Positions 11,070 through 19,821 of a stretch of 64,000 bases of DNA are shown in pieces (position 1 is the stretch's first letter; every line of letters starts with the position of its first letter). The stretch covers positions 248,001 to 312,000 of the forward strand of contig NC_012804.1 of the NCBI RefSeq assembly GCF_000022365.1, written 5' to 3'. The notes beneath the pieces are model-generated. The model searched no databases. It was not told the origin of the DNA and saw nothing but the letters and a program-made list of their open reading frames with translations. Position numbers and translations under genes: made by a program. Origin of the DNA: Thermococcus gammatolerans EJ3 (GTDB taxonomy: Archaea > Methanobacteriota_B > Thermococci > Thermococcales > Thermococcaceae).

Positions 11070-11818
11070 AGGCCAGTCGGCTCGTCTATGAAGAAGACAT
11101 CGAGACCAAAGCGCTCCCTAATGAGCTCCATCAGGGCCTTAACGCCGAGGGTCTCCGTCTTGTAGTGCCCCGCAACCAAAACGCTCTGGGGCAGGTCGAT
11201 TGCTGTTAAGTAATCCGCGTGGCCGAATTCCCCCGTTATCAGGAGGTCTATCCCCTTTCTGTAGGCTTCTTCCAAGGCGAAGGCACCGGCGCCGCTTATC
11301 GCACCAACTGTTTTAATAACTCTCCTCCCGAACTCGTAGGTTCTAACTGTTGTGTCGAGCTTTTCCGCTATTATTTGGGCAACTTTCTCAATCGGCTGAG
11401 GTTCTTCAAACTCGCCGTAGAAGCCTATGCTCAGGCTTTTGTACTCGCCGAAGGGCCCTTTGGGCTCTAAATCGAGCAGGCGGAGCAGGCCGACGTTGTT
11501 GCCGACTTCTGGGTGCGCATCGAGGGGCAGATGTGCCACGTAGAGGTTCAGGCCGTTCTCGATTAGCGCCTTCAGCCTTTTGTAGTGGATACCTGTTATG
11601 TAGTTAAGACCGCCCCAAATCATTCCGTGATGGACTACCAGCATGTCGGCCTTTCCATTAACGGCCCTCTCGATGGTTCTGAGCGTCGTGTCAACGGCGA
11701 ACGCTACCCTATTAACTTCTTCCTTTCCCTCCACCTGGAGGCCGTTGCTCGACTTGTCGGGGTACGCCGAAATCTGAAGGTATTCGTCGAGGAAAGCGAC
11801 CAGCTCGTCGCGGTTCAT
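11066..11818 (-). CDS. NIF3/DUF34 family metal-binding protein
   Basis: 250 residues of the conserved NIF3 (DUF34, once called GTP cyclohydrolase 1 type 2) family: DKSSNGLQVEG near residue 20, MLVVHHGMIWGG (metal-binding His pair) near 60, LYVAHLPLDAHPEVGNN near 92, and GEFGHADYL plus AGHYKTE for the second metal site. Biochemical role unsettled; a housekeeping part in metal or cofactor chemistry is often proposed. The ATG overlaps the end of the ATPase gene by 4 bp, and its 3' end overlaps coaD by 4 bp. Confidence 0.88.
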   Translation of the reverse strand: MNRDELVAFLDEYLQISAYPDKSSNGLQVEGKEEVNRVAFAVDTTLRTIERAVNGKADMLVVHHGMIWGGLNYITGIHYKRLKALIENGLNLYVAHLPLDAHPEVGNNVGLLRLLDLEPKGPFGEYKSLSIGFYGEFEEPQPIEKVAQIIAEKLDTTVRTYEFGRRVIKTVGAISGAGAFALEEAYRKGIDLLITGEFGHADYLTAIDLPQSVLVAGHYKTETLGVKALMELIRERFGLDVFFIDEPTGL

Positions 11819-13215
11819 TTCTCTCCCTCCAGCAGGTTTTTGATACCTTTTTCATCAAGGGCTATAACGTTTTCCGGAACGTTCCTGAGCTTCCTTGCGA
11901 TTAAGAGGTAATAAACCTCTCCCCTCCAGCCGGTGAGTTCTACCTTCCCTCTGAGTTTCTCAAGGAGCTTCTCAGCGTTCTGGGTCCTCTTTCTCCATTT
12001 GCACTCTCCAAAAATGGCTTTTCTCCCCTCGGAGTCCAGGGCAATGATGTCGATTTCGTAGACCTTCCTCTTCCCGCCTTCTCTGTAACGGCCCCAGTGT
12101 CTTCCTATAACTGTCGGTTGGAATGGGAGAAAGTTTCCGCTGAGCCTTAACAGCTCCCTGCAGGCGAAGTCGAACCTTTTGCCAACGTAGTCCGGGAGAT
12201 TCCTTTTAACATCTTCCCATAGCCTCTCCCTGTTCAATTCGTACTCGCTCAGCCTCGGCTGGACGAAGCGGAACCAGAAGTTCAGGAAGGGATGCCTTAT
12301 GTAGAGAACGCTTCCCTTTCCCAAAACTGCCCTATCGTAGTCAACGAGCTTGAAGTAGTTCACCAGCTCGTGGAGCTGTCTCGTTATCGAGGTCTCCTTT
12401 CTGTTTAGGTAGCCGGCAATCTCGCTCGGCGATGTCGAGCCGTTGGCTATAGCCTCAAGGATGTCGTAATAAACCCCCGAGCGCTTCCCGAACTCCAGCG
12501 AGAGTATCCTGGGGACCTCCTCTTCGAGGGGCGCCGAATAGCTGAAGATTAGCTCCTTAAGAATCCTTTCCGCGTTCTCCCCCTCAAGACCCTCGTCCTC
12601 AACGGCCACCCAGTAGCGGGGAAAGCCACCGAAAACCGAGTAGAGCGTTATGAAGTCGTCAAGGTTCTCTATTCCAACTTCCCTCGCCATCTCGTAGCTT
12701 CCCCTGATGTCGAGAGGCTCTAGGCGAAGCTCCCGCTTTATCCTTCCGTAGAGGGGCTCTTTGGAGTCCTTGAAGAGTCTCTCTACCATTCCAATTGTTG
12801 AACCTGTGAAGATAAGGAGCATGGGTTTCTCTTCATTTTCGTCCATGAACCGCTGAAGCGTTGAATAGACTGAAGGCTCGACGAAGCGAAAGTCCTGAAA
12901 CTCATCGAAAGCCACCGCGCCGGTGAAACGCTCAAATAGGACCTCGAAGAAGTCGTCCCAGCTTTTGAGCTCTTCTCTTTTGGAGAGAATGCCTTTTCCC
13001 CGGAGGATTTCCGAGTACTCCCTCAGGAGCAAGGCGGAGCTTTTGCCCCGGTTCACGAAGAAGTACAAATCGTTTTCACTCAGGAACTCCCTCAGTAGTC
13101 TCGTCTTCCCCACCCGCCTGAGGCCGTAGATGGCAACGCTGTAGAGCTTTCTCCTAGAGCGTTCCTTAGCCTTCAGGAGGAGCTCCATCTCGCGCTCCCT
13201 GTTGATGAAGCGCAT
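11815..13215 (-). CDS. Archaeal AAA ATPase with C-terminal DUF234/nuclease-like domain
   Basis: 466 residues. Walker A GLRRVGKTRLL near residue 33 and a Walker B-like VAFDEFQDF near 95 sit in the archaeal ATPase domain; a winged-helix-like part (PSEIAGYLNRKETSITRQL) follows near 260; the C-terminus has a PD-(D/E)XK-like pattern, IDIIALD then FGECKWR. Such ATPases are frequent, mobile and functionally obscure in Thermococcales. Start ATG 13215 has GGTGA five bases upstream; TTG 13227 and GTG 13224 are rejected. Behind it is a palindromic operator (13218-13250), which may mean autoregulation. Confidence 0.85.
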   Translation of the reverse strand: MRFINREREMELLLKAKERSRRKLYSVAIYGLRRVGKTRLLREFLSENDLYFFVNRGKSSALLLREYSEILRGKGILSKREELKSWDDFFEVLFERFTGAVAFDEFQDFRFVEPSVYSTLQRFMDENEEKPMLLIFTGSTIGMVERLFKDSKEPLYGRIKRELRLEPLDIRGSYEMAREVGIENLDDFITLYSVFGGFPRYWVAVEDEGLEGENAERILKELIFSYSAPLEEEVPRILSLEFGKRSGVYYDILEAIANGSTSPSEIAGYLNRKETSITRQLHELVNYFKLVDYDRAVLGKGSVLYIRHPFLNFWFRFVQPRLSEYELNRERLWEDVKRNLPDYVGKRFDFACRELLRLSGNFLPFQPTVIGRHWGRYREGGKRKVYEIDIIALDSEGRKAIFGECKWRKRTQNAEKLLEKLRGKVELTGWRGEVYYLLIARKLRNVPENVIALDEKGIKNLLEGEK

Positions 13216-13217
13216 TT

Positions 13218-13255
13218 TATTCACCAACTGAATTATTCACTAAGTGAATATAAAC
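13218..13255. promoter_or_regulatory. Palindromic operator at the ATPase promoter
   Basis: A perfect inverted repeat TATTCAC-TAA-GTGAATA occupies 13234-13250, directly downstream of a TATA-like AATATAAAC (13247-13255) read on the minus strand. A third copy of the half-site TATTCAC is at 13218-13224, just before the start codon. The layout between TATA box and start site is what repression needs. The plus-strand elp3 TATA (13269-13276) lies clear of it. Confidence 0.6.
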
Positions 13256-13307
13256 TTTCCGGCAAACCTTTTAAAACTCCGCCCTACATCGAGCGAGAGG
13301 TGTTGTC

Positions 13308-15077
13308 ATGGAGGAGTTTGAAAAGGCCGTTAACGAGCTGGCGAGACTGGTCATGAGCGGTGAGATTAAGAGCCGGGACGAGCTCAACCGCTGGAAGATT
13401 AAGGTGGCGAGAAAGTATCACCTCTCAAAGATTCCGGGCAACTCGGACATTCTTAAGGCCATTCCAGAGGAGAGGCGCGAGGAGTTCAGGGAACTGCTCA
13501 AGAGAAAGCCAACCCGAACTATAAGCGGCGTCGCCGTCGTCGCCATGATGACGAAGCCATTTCCCTGCCCTCATGGCAGATGCATCTACTGTCCCGGTGG
13601 GCCGAGCGTCGGTTCACCTCAAAGCTACACTGGAAGGGAGCCTTCCGCCCTGAGGGCAATCCAGAGCGCTTATCATCCCTACATCATCATGATGCGCAGG
13701 TTAAAGCAACTCACCGATATCGGCCACGACGTTGACAAGGTCGAGGTCATAATCCAGGGCGGAACGTTTCCGGCGGTTGACCTGGATTACCAGGAGTGGT
13801 TCGTCAAGTGCGCCTTCAAGGCTATGAACGACTTTCCGTATTTCAAGGACATTGAGAACCTCGAGGAGAAGCTGATTAGGCTGATAGTGAAGAAGGACGA
13901 GTCCGTTTTTGAGGAGGACCCTAAGTTCCGTGAGGCTTGGCAGAAAACCCACTCGAAGCCCTACTACTACCTTGAAGACGAGCAGAGGAAGAACGAGAAA
14001 GCTAAGGTCAGAATGGTCGGCCTAACCATAGAGACCCGCCCGGACTGGGCCTTCGAGAGGCACATAGACAGGATGCTCAAGCTGGGAACCACGCGCGTTG
14101 AGCTGGGCGTCCAGACGATATTCAACTTCATCCACGAGAGAACTAAGAGAGGTCACGGCGTCGAGGAGATAGTAAAGGCCACTCAACTTTTGAGAGACGC
14201 TGGGTTGAAAATCAACTACCACATAATGCCCGGTCTGCCTGGGAGCAACTTTGAGAGAGATTTGTACACCTTCCGCACAATATTCGAAGACCCCCGCTTC
14301 AGGCCCGATATGCTGAAAATCTATCCGACGCTCGTAACCAAGGACGCCCCGCTCTACCGCTGGTGGAAGGAAGGTAAATACCGCCCCTACCGCACGGAGG
14401 AAGCCGTTGAACTCCTCGTCGAGGCCTACAAGCTCTTCCCGAAGTGGGTTAGGGTAATGAGAATCCAGCGCGACATTCCGGTTCAGCTCATCGTTGATGG
14501 CGTTAAGCACTCCAACCTCGGTCAGCTGGTCTTCAACGAGCTGATAAAGCGCGGTATAAGGCCGAGGGAGATTCGCTTTAGGGAAGTCGGCCACATGATG
14601 GAGAAGTTCGGAATCCAGCCCGAGGTCGAGCACATCAAGCTCCTCCGCGAGGACTACGATGCCGCTGGCGGAAGGGAGATATTCCTCAGCTTCGAGGACG
14701 TCAAGAACGACATCCTAATCGGCTTCCTCAGGCTTAGAATTCCGAGCGAGAATGCCCACAGGAAGGAGATAAACTGCTGTCCCTCAGCCATAGTCAGGGA
14801 GCTCCACGTTTACGGCCCGCTCGTGCCGATTGGAGGAAAGCCACGCTATGAGTGGCAGCATCGCGGATACGGAAGGGAGCTCTTGGCCGAGGCCGAGAGA
14901 ATTGCTCGGGAGGAGTTCGAGGTTAAGAAGATGCTCGTTATCAGCGGTGTCGGCGTGAGGGAGTATTACAGAAAGTTCGGCTACCGGAAGAACGGGCCCT
15001 ACGTCGCGAAGAGGCTTGATAAGGGCTATGCAGAGTATAAAAAGAGCAGGGAGTTCGACGCGCACCTGAACACTTAG
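13308..15077 (+). CDS. elp3: Elp3 family tRNA uridine(34) acetyltransferase (radical SAM/HAT)
   Basis: 589 residues. A radical-SAM domain with CPHGRCIYC (residues 83-91, the CX4CX2C cluster motif seen in Elp3) and IQGGTFPAVD is followed by a C-terminal GNAT acetyltransferase domain (GYGRELLAEAERIA near 522, RKFGYRKNGPYV near 555). It modifies the wobble uridine of tRNAs using acetyl-CoA and SAM. TATA TTTTAAAA at 13269-13276 and AGAGGTG before ATG 13308. Archaea carry Elp3 without other Elongator subunits, as here. Confidence 0.95.
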   Translation: MEEFEKAVNELARLVMSGEIKSRDELNRWKIKVARKYHLSKIPGNSDILKAIPEERREEFRELLKRKPTRTISGVAVVAMMTKPFPCPHGRCIYCPGGPSVGSPQSYTGREPSALRAIQSAYHPYIIMMRRLKQLTDIGHDVDKVEVIIQGGTFPAVDLDYQEWFVKCAFKAMNDFPYFKDIENLEEKLIRLIVKKDESVFEEDPKFREAWQKTHSKPYYYLEDEQRKNEKAKVRMVGLTIETRPDWAFERHIDRMLKLGTTRVELGVQTIFNFIHERTKRGHGVEEIVKATQLLRDAGLKINYHIMPGLPGSNFERDLYTFRTIFEDPRFRPDMLKIYPTLVTKDAPLYRWWKEGKYRPYRTEEAVELLVEAYKLFPKWVRVMRIQRDIPVQLIVDGVKHSNLGQLVFNELIKRGIRPREIRFREVGHMMEKFGIQPEVEHIKLLREDYDAAGGREIFLSFEDVKNDILIGFLRLRIPSENAHRKEINCCPSAIVRELHVYGPLVPIGGKPRYEWQHRGYGRELLAEAERIAREEFEVKKMLVISGVGVREYYRKFGYRKNGPYVAKRLDKGYAEYKKSREFDAHLNT

Positions 15078-15125
15078 GCAAAGATTTAAAGAAGTTCGGG
15101 AGTTAACACCTCCAGGGGTGTATGA

Positions 15126-15689
15126 ATGCGATTAGGACGGAAGCTCTCATACGAGGAAAGGTCCTCAATAAAGATCGTCCTGGTTTTTTCAGTGGTGTTC
15201 CTTGGGATACTGGGGGCTATTCTCTACCCCTTACTTCACAAGGAGGTTGTCTTTGAGGTTTCTGTCCCCAAAGGACAGCCCCTTATGGCCTCCAACATGA
15301 GTATAGACGGGGTCTCGTACAAAAACGCGATCGCCTTCGGTGCTTTTTATAACCCCTTCATACTCCACTGCAGTGAGATGACGCCCGCCAACGTCACGAT
15401 AAGGCTTACCACCCCCGGCTGGTGTGTTGATCTCTGGGTGTGGGGGGGCATTGAGAGGGGATGGATCCTCAAGGTGAACTGCAGCGACACGGTTTCCCTT
15501 GATTACTATTCCTTCTACCAGAGGGGTGCTCGCGAGAGCGGTGAACTTTACTGGTACCTCACTGAAGGCAACGTGCTCGTGTTCCATAAAAGGACAGAGG
15601 TAAATAATTACGAGATGGTGAACTTTACGGTCAGCTATCTCGGCAGAAAGGATGTGGGTTATTTCCTGGTCTCCCTCGGGAAGGGGTAG
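15126..15689 (+). CDS. Unknown membrane-anchored protein
   Basis: 187 residues, family not recognised. A cytoplasmic basic start is followed by one membrane segment (IVLVFSVVFLGILGAILYPLL, about residues 18-38) and an outside domain with four Cys and several N-x-S/T sequons. Architecture is like the protein at 7880-8824. TATA-like AGATTTAAAG near 15083 and GGGGTGT before ATG 15126. It ends 5 bp before the next gene, so the two are probably co-transcribed. Confidence 0.72.
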   Translation: MRLGRKLSYEERSSIKIVLVFSVVFLGILGAILYPLLHKEVVFEVSVPKGQPLMASNMSIDGVSYKNAIAFGAFYNPFILHCSEMTPANVTIRLTTPGWCVDLWVWGGIERGWILKVNCSDTVSLDYYSFYQRGARESGELYWYLTEGNVLVFHKRTEVNNYEMVNFTVSYLGRKDVGYFLVSLGKG

Positions 15690-15694
15690 TTGCC

Positions 15695-16222
15695 ATGCGC
15701 TTCAAGCCAAAACCCTTCACTGAACCCGTTGGCTTCCGCTGTCTCTACTGCCTCGACTGTTGCAGGGGGAGGCACGTCTACCTCACTCTGAAGGACGTTG
15801 AGCGAATAGCAAAAGCGGGCCACGATCCTCAGGACTTCGTGACGTTCTCGATCGAAGGCGACAAGATACGCTTCGTTCTCGCGATTAGGGAGTGGGATTT
15901 GGGTTGCGTCTTCCACGACCCTGAAACCGGGAAGTGCAGGATTCACGCGGTCAGGCCGCTTATATGCCGTATCTACCCCTTCATGGTCTCGCGAAAGCCC
16001 CTTGGCGTTAAGAGCGAGAGGCCCTTCCATCACAAAGGCGAAACCCTCTGGCTCTACTACGACGAGAGCTGTCCTGGAATAAACGCCGAAAATCCGGAAA
16101 CGACGATAACGCCCGAGGAGATAGCCGAACTCGGAATTGAGTTCGAGAGGGAGTTTGAGAAAACCGATATGGACGGCTTTGCAGAGCTGATAGAGCGGCT
16201 TGAGGGGGAGAAGGATGAGTGA
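15695..16222 (+). CDS. YkgJ/UPF0153 family cysteine-cluster protein
   Basis: 175 residues with the Fe/Zn-binding pattern of the YkgJ family: [10 protein letters not shown] at residues 14-23, then [19 protein letters not shown] and C-x-IYPF near residues 70-94. Members bind a metal cluster; substrate unknown. It overlaps the nip7 homologue by 8 bp, suggesting translational coupling with a ribosome-assembly factor. Confidence 0.85.
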   Translation: MRFKPKPFTEPVGFRCLYCLDCCRGRHVYLTLKDVERIAKAGHDPQDFVTFSIEGDKIRFVLAIREWDLGCVFHDPETGKCRIHAVRPLICRIYPFMVSRKPLGVKSERPFHHKGETLWLYYDESCPGINAENPETTITPEEIAELGIEFEREFEKTDMDGFAELIERLEGEKDE

Positions 16223-16718
16223 GACCCTTCGCTACCGCCGTGCCTCGGCATGGGAGTACGACCTAATCCTCCGCGAGGCCGAGAAGTACGGCGAGTTAAA
16301 GCACCATTTTTTCGCCGTCGTTGAAGGTAAATTCAGGGACGTTTACGCCGTCAACGAGAGGGTGTGGGCGGAAATAGAGAAGTTTAGGGTAAAGCCCTAC
16401 GCCTACGGGACCTTCGTTGGCACGATAAAGGTTGACAACCTCGTTGAAAAGTTCTACCCAAACGTCGAGTTCTTCTACTTCGTTAACGTCGAGAAGAACT
16501 ACGCGGTTCTAAGCCCAAAGGCGGGCTTCCTATTCACAACTGGCAAGGACGTGCCGAGGAGCGGTGTGCGGAAATATGTCTGGCAGGGTACTAAGAAGCT
16601 CGTTATCTACGATGAGAACGGGGTTATCCTCGGCATTGGCAGGATAAACGCGGAGAGCAGAAAAAAGTTCATCCTGAACGTTACCGACGTTGGGGAGTTC
16701 CTGAGGCGGAAGCGCTAA
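16215..16718 (+). CDS. Nip7-like PUA-domain ribosome biogenesis protein
   Basis: 167 residues resembling archaeal Nip7: N-terminal alpha/beta domain with [27 protein letters not shown] in the middle, and a C-terminal PUA domain ([28 protein letters not shown]). Archaeal Nip7 binds U-rich RNA and interacts with exosome/SBDS components; it probably acts in large-subunit maturation. Start ATG 16215 follows GGGGGAGAAGG; the frame-open TTG at 16200 is rejected. Confidence 0.85.
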   Translation: MSETLRYRRASAWEYDLILREAEKYGELKHHFFAVVEGKFRDVYAVNERVWAEIEKFRVKPYAYGTFVGTIKVDNLVEKFYPNVEFFYFVNVEKNYAVLSPKAGFLFTTGKDVPRSGVRKYVWQGTKKLVIYDENGVILGIGRINAESRKKFILNVTDVGEFLRRKR

Positions 16719-16739
16719 CTTTTCTAACCGGACGTAATC

Positions 16740-16784
16740 TTTTTAAGACCTTTTGCGTAGAGGTTAATGGTAACTAAAAGTTAC
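16740..16784 (+). promoter_or_regulatory. Promoter with palindrome at the KaiC-like gene
   Basis: TATA TTTTTAAG at 16740-16747 predicts a transcription start near 16770. Exactly there is a perfect inverted repeat GTAACT-AAA-AGTTAC (16770-16784), followed by GGGGGTGG and ATG 16802. A repressor or activator bound here would block or shape initiation; the partner HTH protein at 17572 is a candidate. Inferred. Confidence 0.5.
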
Positions 16785-16801
16785 TAAAGGGGGTGGCGCT
16801 C

Positions 16802-17548
16802 ATGATCAGGAAAGTTAAGACGGGCATCCCTGGCATGGACGAAATCCTTCACGGGGGAATTCCCGAGAGGAACGTCGTCCTGCTCAGCGGTGGACCCGGG
16901 ACTGGAAAGACCATATTCAGCCAGCAGTTCCTGTGGAACGGCCTTGGGATGGGCGAGCCCGGCATCTACGTTGCCCTTGAGGAGCACCCAGTTCAGGTAA
17001 GGCAGAACATGGCCCAGTTCGGCTGGGACGTGAGGAAGTACGAGGAAGAAGGATTGTTCGCGATGGTCGATGCCTTCACCGCTGGAATCGGCAAGAGCAA
17101 GGAGTACGAGAAGTACATCGTTCACGATCTTACGGACATCAGGGAGTTCATAGACGTCCTTAGAACGGCCGTGAAGGACATTGGGGCCAAGCGCGTTGTT
17201 ATAGACTCGGTTACGACGCTCTACATCAACAAGCCCGCGATGGCGAGGAGCATCGTGATGCAGCTCAAGCGCGTTTTGGCCGGTCTTGGAGTTACGAGCA
17301 TACTCGTGAGCCAGATAAGTGTCGGCGAGCGCGGGTTCGGCGGGCCAGGTGTTGAACACGGCGTCGACGGCATAATAAGGCTCGATCTCGACGAAATCGA
17401 TGGCGAGCTCAAGCGCTCACTCATAGTCTGGAAGATGCGGGGAACGAGCCACAGCATGAGGAGGCACCCGTTCGAGATAACCGACAAGGGAATAGTCGTT
17501 TACCCCGACAAGGTTCTCAAAAGAAAGGCCATAGTCGAGATTGAGTGA
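16802..17548 (+). CDS. KaiC-like RecA-superfamily ATPase (UPF0273/PH0284 type)
   Basis: 248 residues. RecA/KaiC core with Walker [13 protein letters not shown] near residue 26, VALEEHP, a Walker B-like [12 protein letters not shown] near 130 and a C-terminal [15 protein letters not shown] segment. It closely matches, by memory, the P. horikoshii UPF0273 protein. Single KaiC domain; probably a regulatory ATPase or signal protein, function not established. Start 16802 is preferred to GTG 16793 because GGGGGTGG then sits at proper distance. Forms a two-gene unit with the HTH/coiled-coil gene 24 bp downstream. Confidence 0.88.
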   Translation: MIRKVKTGIPGMDEILHGGIPERNVVLLSGGPGTGKTIFSQQFLWNGLGMGEPGIYVALEEHPVQVRQNMAQFGWDVRKYEEEGLFAMVDAFTAGIGKSKEYEKYIVHDLTDIREFIDVLRTAVKDIGAKRVVIDSVTTLYINKPAMARSIVMQLKRVLAGLGVTSILVSQISVGERGFGGPGVEHGVDGIIRLDLDEIDGELKRSLIVWKMRGTSHSMRRHPFEITDKGIVVYPDKVLKRKAIVEIE

Positions 17549-17571
17549 AAACTGAAAGGAGGTGAGGGGGT

Positions 17572-18117
17572 ATGGAGGTCCCGCTGAACCCCGTTGGAAG
17601 GGAGGAGATACACAGGCTCGAGAGCATACTGCTCTTCGCGACGCTCTTCAGACCAGAGGTGATAGAGCTCATAAAGGACCCGGCCGAGAGGCTGACGTGG
17701 GTTGACAGCCTCGCGGTAGCGGCTGGAGCCATAGCGAGAGAAAAAGCTGGAATGACCGTCAGGGAAATCGCTGAAGAACTCGGCAGGACAGAAGCAACTG
17801 TCAGGAAGCACCTCAAGGGCGAGACAAAAGCAGGACAGCTCGTCAGGGAAACTTATGAGCTCATAAAACAGGGCAAGCTGGACGAGCTCGTCAGGAATGT
17901 TGAGGTTCTCGCCAAGGGCGGTCAGCTCGTCGCCCTCGAGGAGTACGAGAAGCTCAAGAAGGAGAAGGAGGAGCTTGAGGCCAAAGTGAAGGAGCTCGAG
18001 GAGAAGGTCAAGGGCCTTGAAGCGGAGAACAGGGAGCTCAAGGCGAAGCTTGAGAACGTCAGGAAGATACTAGGAGATACCCTCGAAAGGATAAGGGAAA
18101 TAGAGAAACTGCTGTGA
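17572..18117 (+). CDS. HTH and coiled-coil protein, probable regulator paired with KaiC-like ATPase
   Basis: 181 residues. An N-terminal region precedes a clear helix-turn-helix (MTVREIAEELGRTEATVRKH, residues 63-82) and a long charged coiled coil from about 120 to the end, rich in EELEAKVKELEEKVK-type heptads. This suits a dimeric DNA-binding protein whose coiled coil contacts a partner, plausibly the upstream KaiC-like ATPase. Strong RBS GGAGGTGAGGG before ATG 17572. Target unknown; the palindrome at 16770-16784 is one possibility. It ends one base short of the convergent speD/speH stop. Confidence 0.75.
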   Translation: MEVPLNPVGREEIHRLESILLFATLFRPEVIELIKDPAERLTWVDSLAVAAGAIAREKAGMTVREIAEELGRTEATVRKHLKGETKAGQLVRETYELIKQGKLDELVRNVEVLAKGGQLVALEEYEKLKKEKEELEAKVKELEEKVKGLEAENRELKAKLENVRKILGDTLERIREIEKLL

Positions 18118-18118
18118 C

Positions 18119-18550
18119 TTATCCCTTTCCGTTTCCATTCTTTCTGAGGCTCTCCTCCCAGGTCATTATCATGTGGGTGAACGTGTCGTCGTCTTCTTCT
18201 ATCCCGCGCTTTATCTCGGAGACGTGGGCGTACTTGGCCCTGAACTTCTCGAGTATGTAGTCAACGGCCTTCTCGGGCTCAGCCTTGGTTCCGCAGGTGT
18301 AAACATCAAGAGCTGCGTAGCCCTTCTCCGGCCATGTGTGAACTGATATGTGACTTTCTGCAACGATGACAACGCCACTGACGCCTGTAGGTGAGAACTT
18401 AAAGAAATAGCTGGATTTGACCTCCATGTTGCCGACCTTCGCCGCTTCGAGGAATATCTCCCTAATCCTGTCAGCGTTACCGAGGATCTCAGGATCGCAA
18501 CCGGCGGCCTCAACAACGTAGTGGAACCCGATGGTCTCAATCTCGCTCAT
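18119..18550 (-). CDS. speH: S-adenosylmethionine decarboxylase proenzyme (prokaryotic class 1)
   Basis: 143 residues. The processing site is visible as AESHISVHTWPE: cleavage before the Ser would make the pyruvoyl group. DVYTCG supplies the proton-donor Cys region. It makes decarboxylated SAM for the long and branched polyamines of thermophiles. Start ATG 18550 after GGGGTGAGAGCC; GTG 18559 lies within the RBS. TATA (minus strand) at about 18586-18594. Confidence 0.94.
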   Translation of the reverse strand: MSEIETIGFHYVVEAAGCDPEILGNADRIREIFLEAAKVGNMEVKSSYFFKFSPTGVSGVVIVAESHISVHTWPEKGYAALDVYTCGTKAEPEKAVDYILEKFRAKYAHVSEIKRGIEEDDDTFTHMIMTWEESLRKNGNGKG

Positions 18551-18873
18551 GGCTCTCACCCCGAGGAGAGGCTATGACCTTCCCTTTTTAAAGTTAATCC
18601 CAAATTGAAGAGTTTTGAGCGGGCTTTTTTGGTTTTAACCGGCTGAGATCTGGCCGGTAATCCATAGAACTGTTAGTTTCTGGCAGTTTTAGAAATTTAA
18701 TGGAAGTTTCTGACCAATAGGCAATATTACCAGCCATTTGGCTCAATTTTGGGTTTGGCCCCTTCTTTTCGGGCCGATTGCAACCACTAATTTTAAAACT
18801 GGCTGGCCTTCATTATCCCTAGTGGTTCAGAGAGTGATCACTGCCCTTTGGAAAAGAGCAGTGGGGTGTTGGT
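18551..18873. promoter_or_regulatory. Divergent intergenic region speH / secF, with structured secF leader
   Basis: 323 bp without a gene. Contents: speH TATA on the minus strand near 18586-18594; an AT-rich middle with a small GGCCC-GGGCC hairpin near 18757-18775; the secF TATA TTTTAAAA at 18791-18798; and, in the predicted secF leader, the palindrome AGTGATCACT (18833-18842) plus a hairpin with arms CACTGC (18839-18844) and GCAGTG (18858-18863), extended inside by CTTT/AAAG. The hairpin ends right at the GGGGTG ribosome site. No ORF or guide-RNA boxes seen in the middle. Confidence 0.5.
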
Positions 18874-19821
18874 ATGGGAACCAAGAAACAGAAAACTAAG
18901 AAGAAACCTTCCGACGAAATACTTGAAACCAAGCGGAAGCGGCTCTCCTTCCTTGTGAGGATGGAACCGCGAAAAATGGTCCTCTATCCGCTCGTCGTGT
19001 TTTTAGTGGCGGCTTTGATTCTGGCCGTTCACTTCCCAGAGAAGGGCATAGACCTGAAGGGTGGTGTTGTCGTAACCGTCTACCACGTTTCCGCATCCCC
19101 TGATGAGCTTGCGAGCTACGTTAAGGAGAAAACGGGGATAGATGTTAGAGCCGAGGAGTTCAAAGACCCGATAACGGGTCTGTCTGGAATAAGAATTTAC
19201 GCTCCCGCAAAAACCGCTCCAAGTAAGATCGCAGACGAGATTTCAAATGCCATACGGCTGAAATACAAGGACGCCGACGTAACGCCCAGAGTCGTTGACC
19301 CGACCTTCGGGAAGATAGCACAGAAACAGGGAATCAAAGCGGTCATATACGCGTTTATTGGAATGGCGATAGTTGTCTTCCTGTTCTTCCGCGATCCCGT
19401 TCCATCGGGCACGATAATATTCTCGGCCTTCTCGGACATGGTCATAGCCCTCGCGACAATGGGTATCCTGGGTATAGAGCTCACCACCGCTACGATAGCG
19501 GCGTTGCTGATGCTCATCGGTTATACTGTCGACAGCAACATCCTCCTGACAACCCGGCTGCTCAGGAGAAAGGAGGACACAATCGAAGATGCCTACCTCT
19601 CCGCCGTTTCAACAGGGTTCACGATGAGCACGACCACACTGGGTGCACTCTTCATCCTGTGGCTCGTTTCGACCTCCGAGGTCATCGACAGCATAACCAT
19701 CGTTCTCATCTTCGGTCTTCTCGCGGACTTCATGAACACTTGGATTTTCAACGCCGGTGTCCTGAGGTGGTACATAGCCAGTCCCCTCAAGTTTAGCATA
19801 AAGCTCAGGAGGGGTAAATGA
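18874..19821 (+). CDS. secF: Protein-export membrane protein SecF
   Basis: 315 residues. Lys-rich start, first membrane segment (VLYPLVVFLVAALILAVHF, about 34-52), the extracytoplasmic loop after GIDLKGGVVV, then five more membrane helices in the second half; GYTVDSNILLTTR and STGFTMSTTTLGAL are SecD/F signature regions. With SecD it uses the ion gradient to help proteins cross the membrane. Archaeal order secF-secD, overlapping by 4 bp. Confidence 0.94.
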   Translation: MGTKKQKTKKKPSDEILETKRKRLSFLVRMEPRKMVLYPLVVFLVAALILAVHFPEKGIDLKGGVVVTVYHVSASPDELASYVKEKTGIDVRAEEFKDPITGLSGIRIYAPAKTAPSKIADEISNAIRLKYKDADVTPRVVDPTFGKIAQKQGIKAVIYAFIGMAIVVFLFFRDPVPSGTIIFSAFSDMVIALATMGILGIELTTATIAALLMLIGYTVDSNILLTTRLLRRKEDTIEDAYLSAVSTGFTMSTTTLGALFILWLVSTSEVIDSITIVLIFGLLADFMNTWIFNAGVLRWYIASPLKFSIKLRRGK

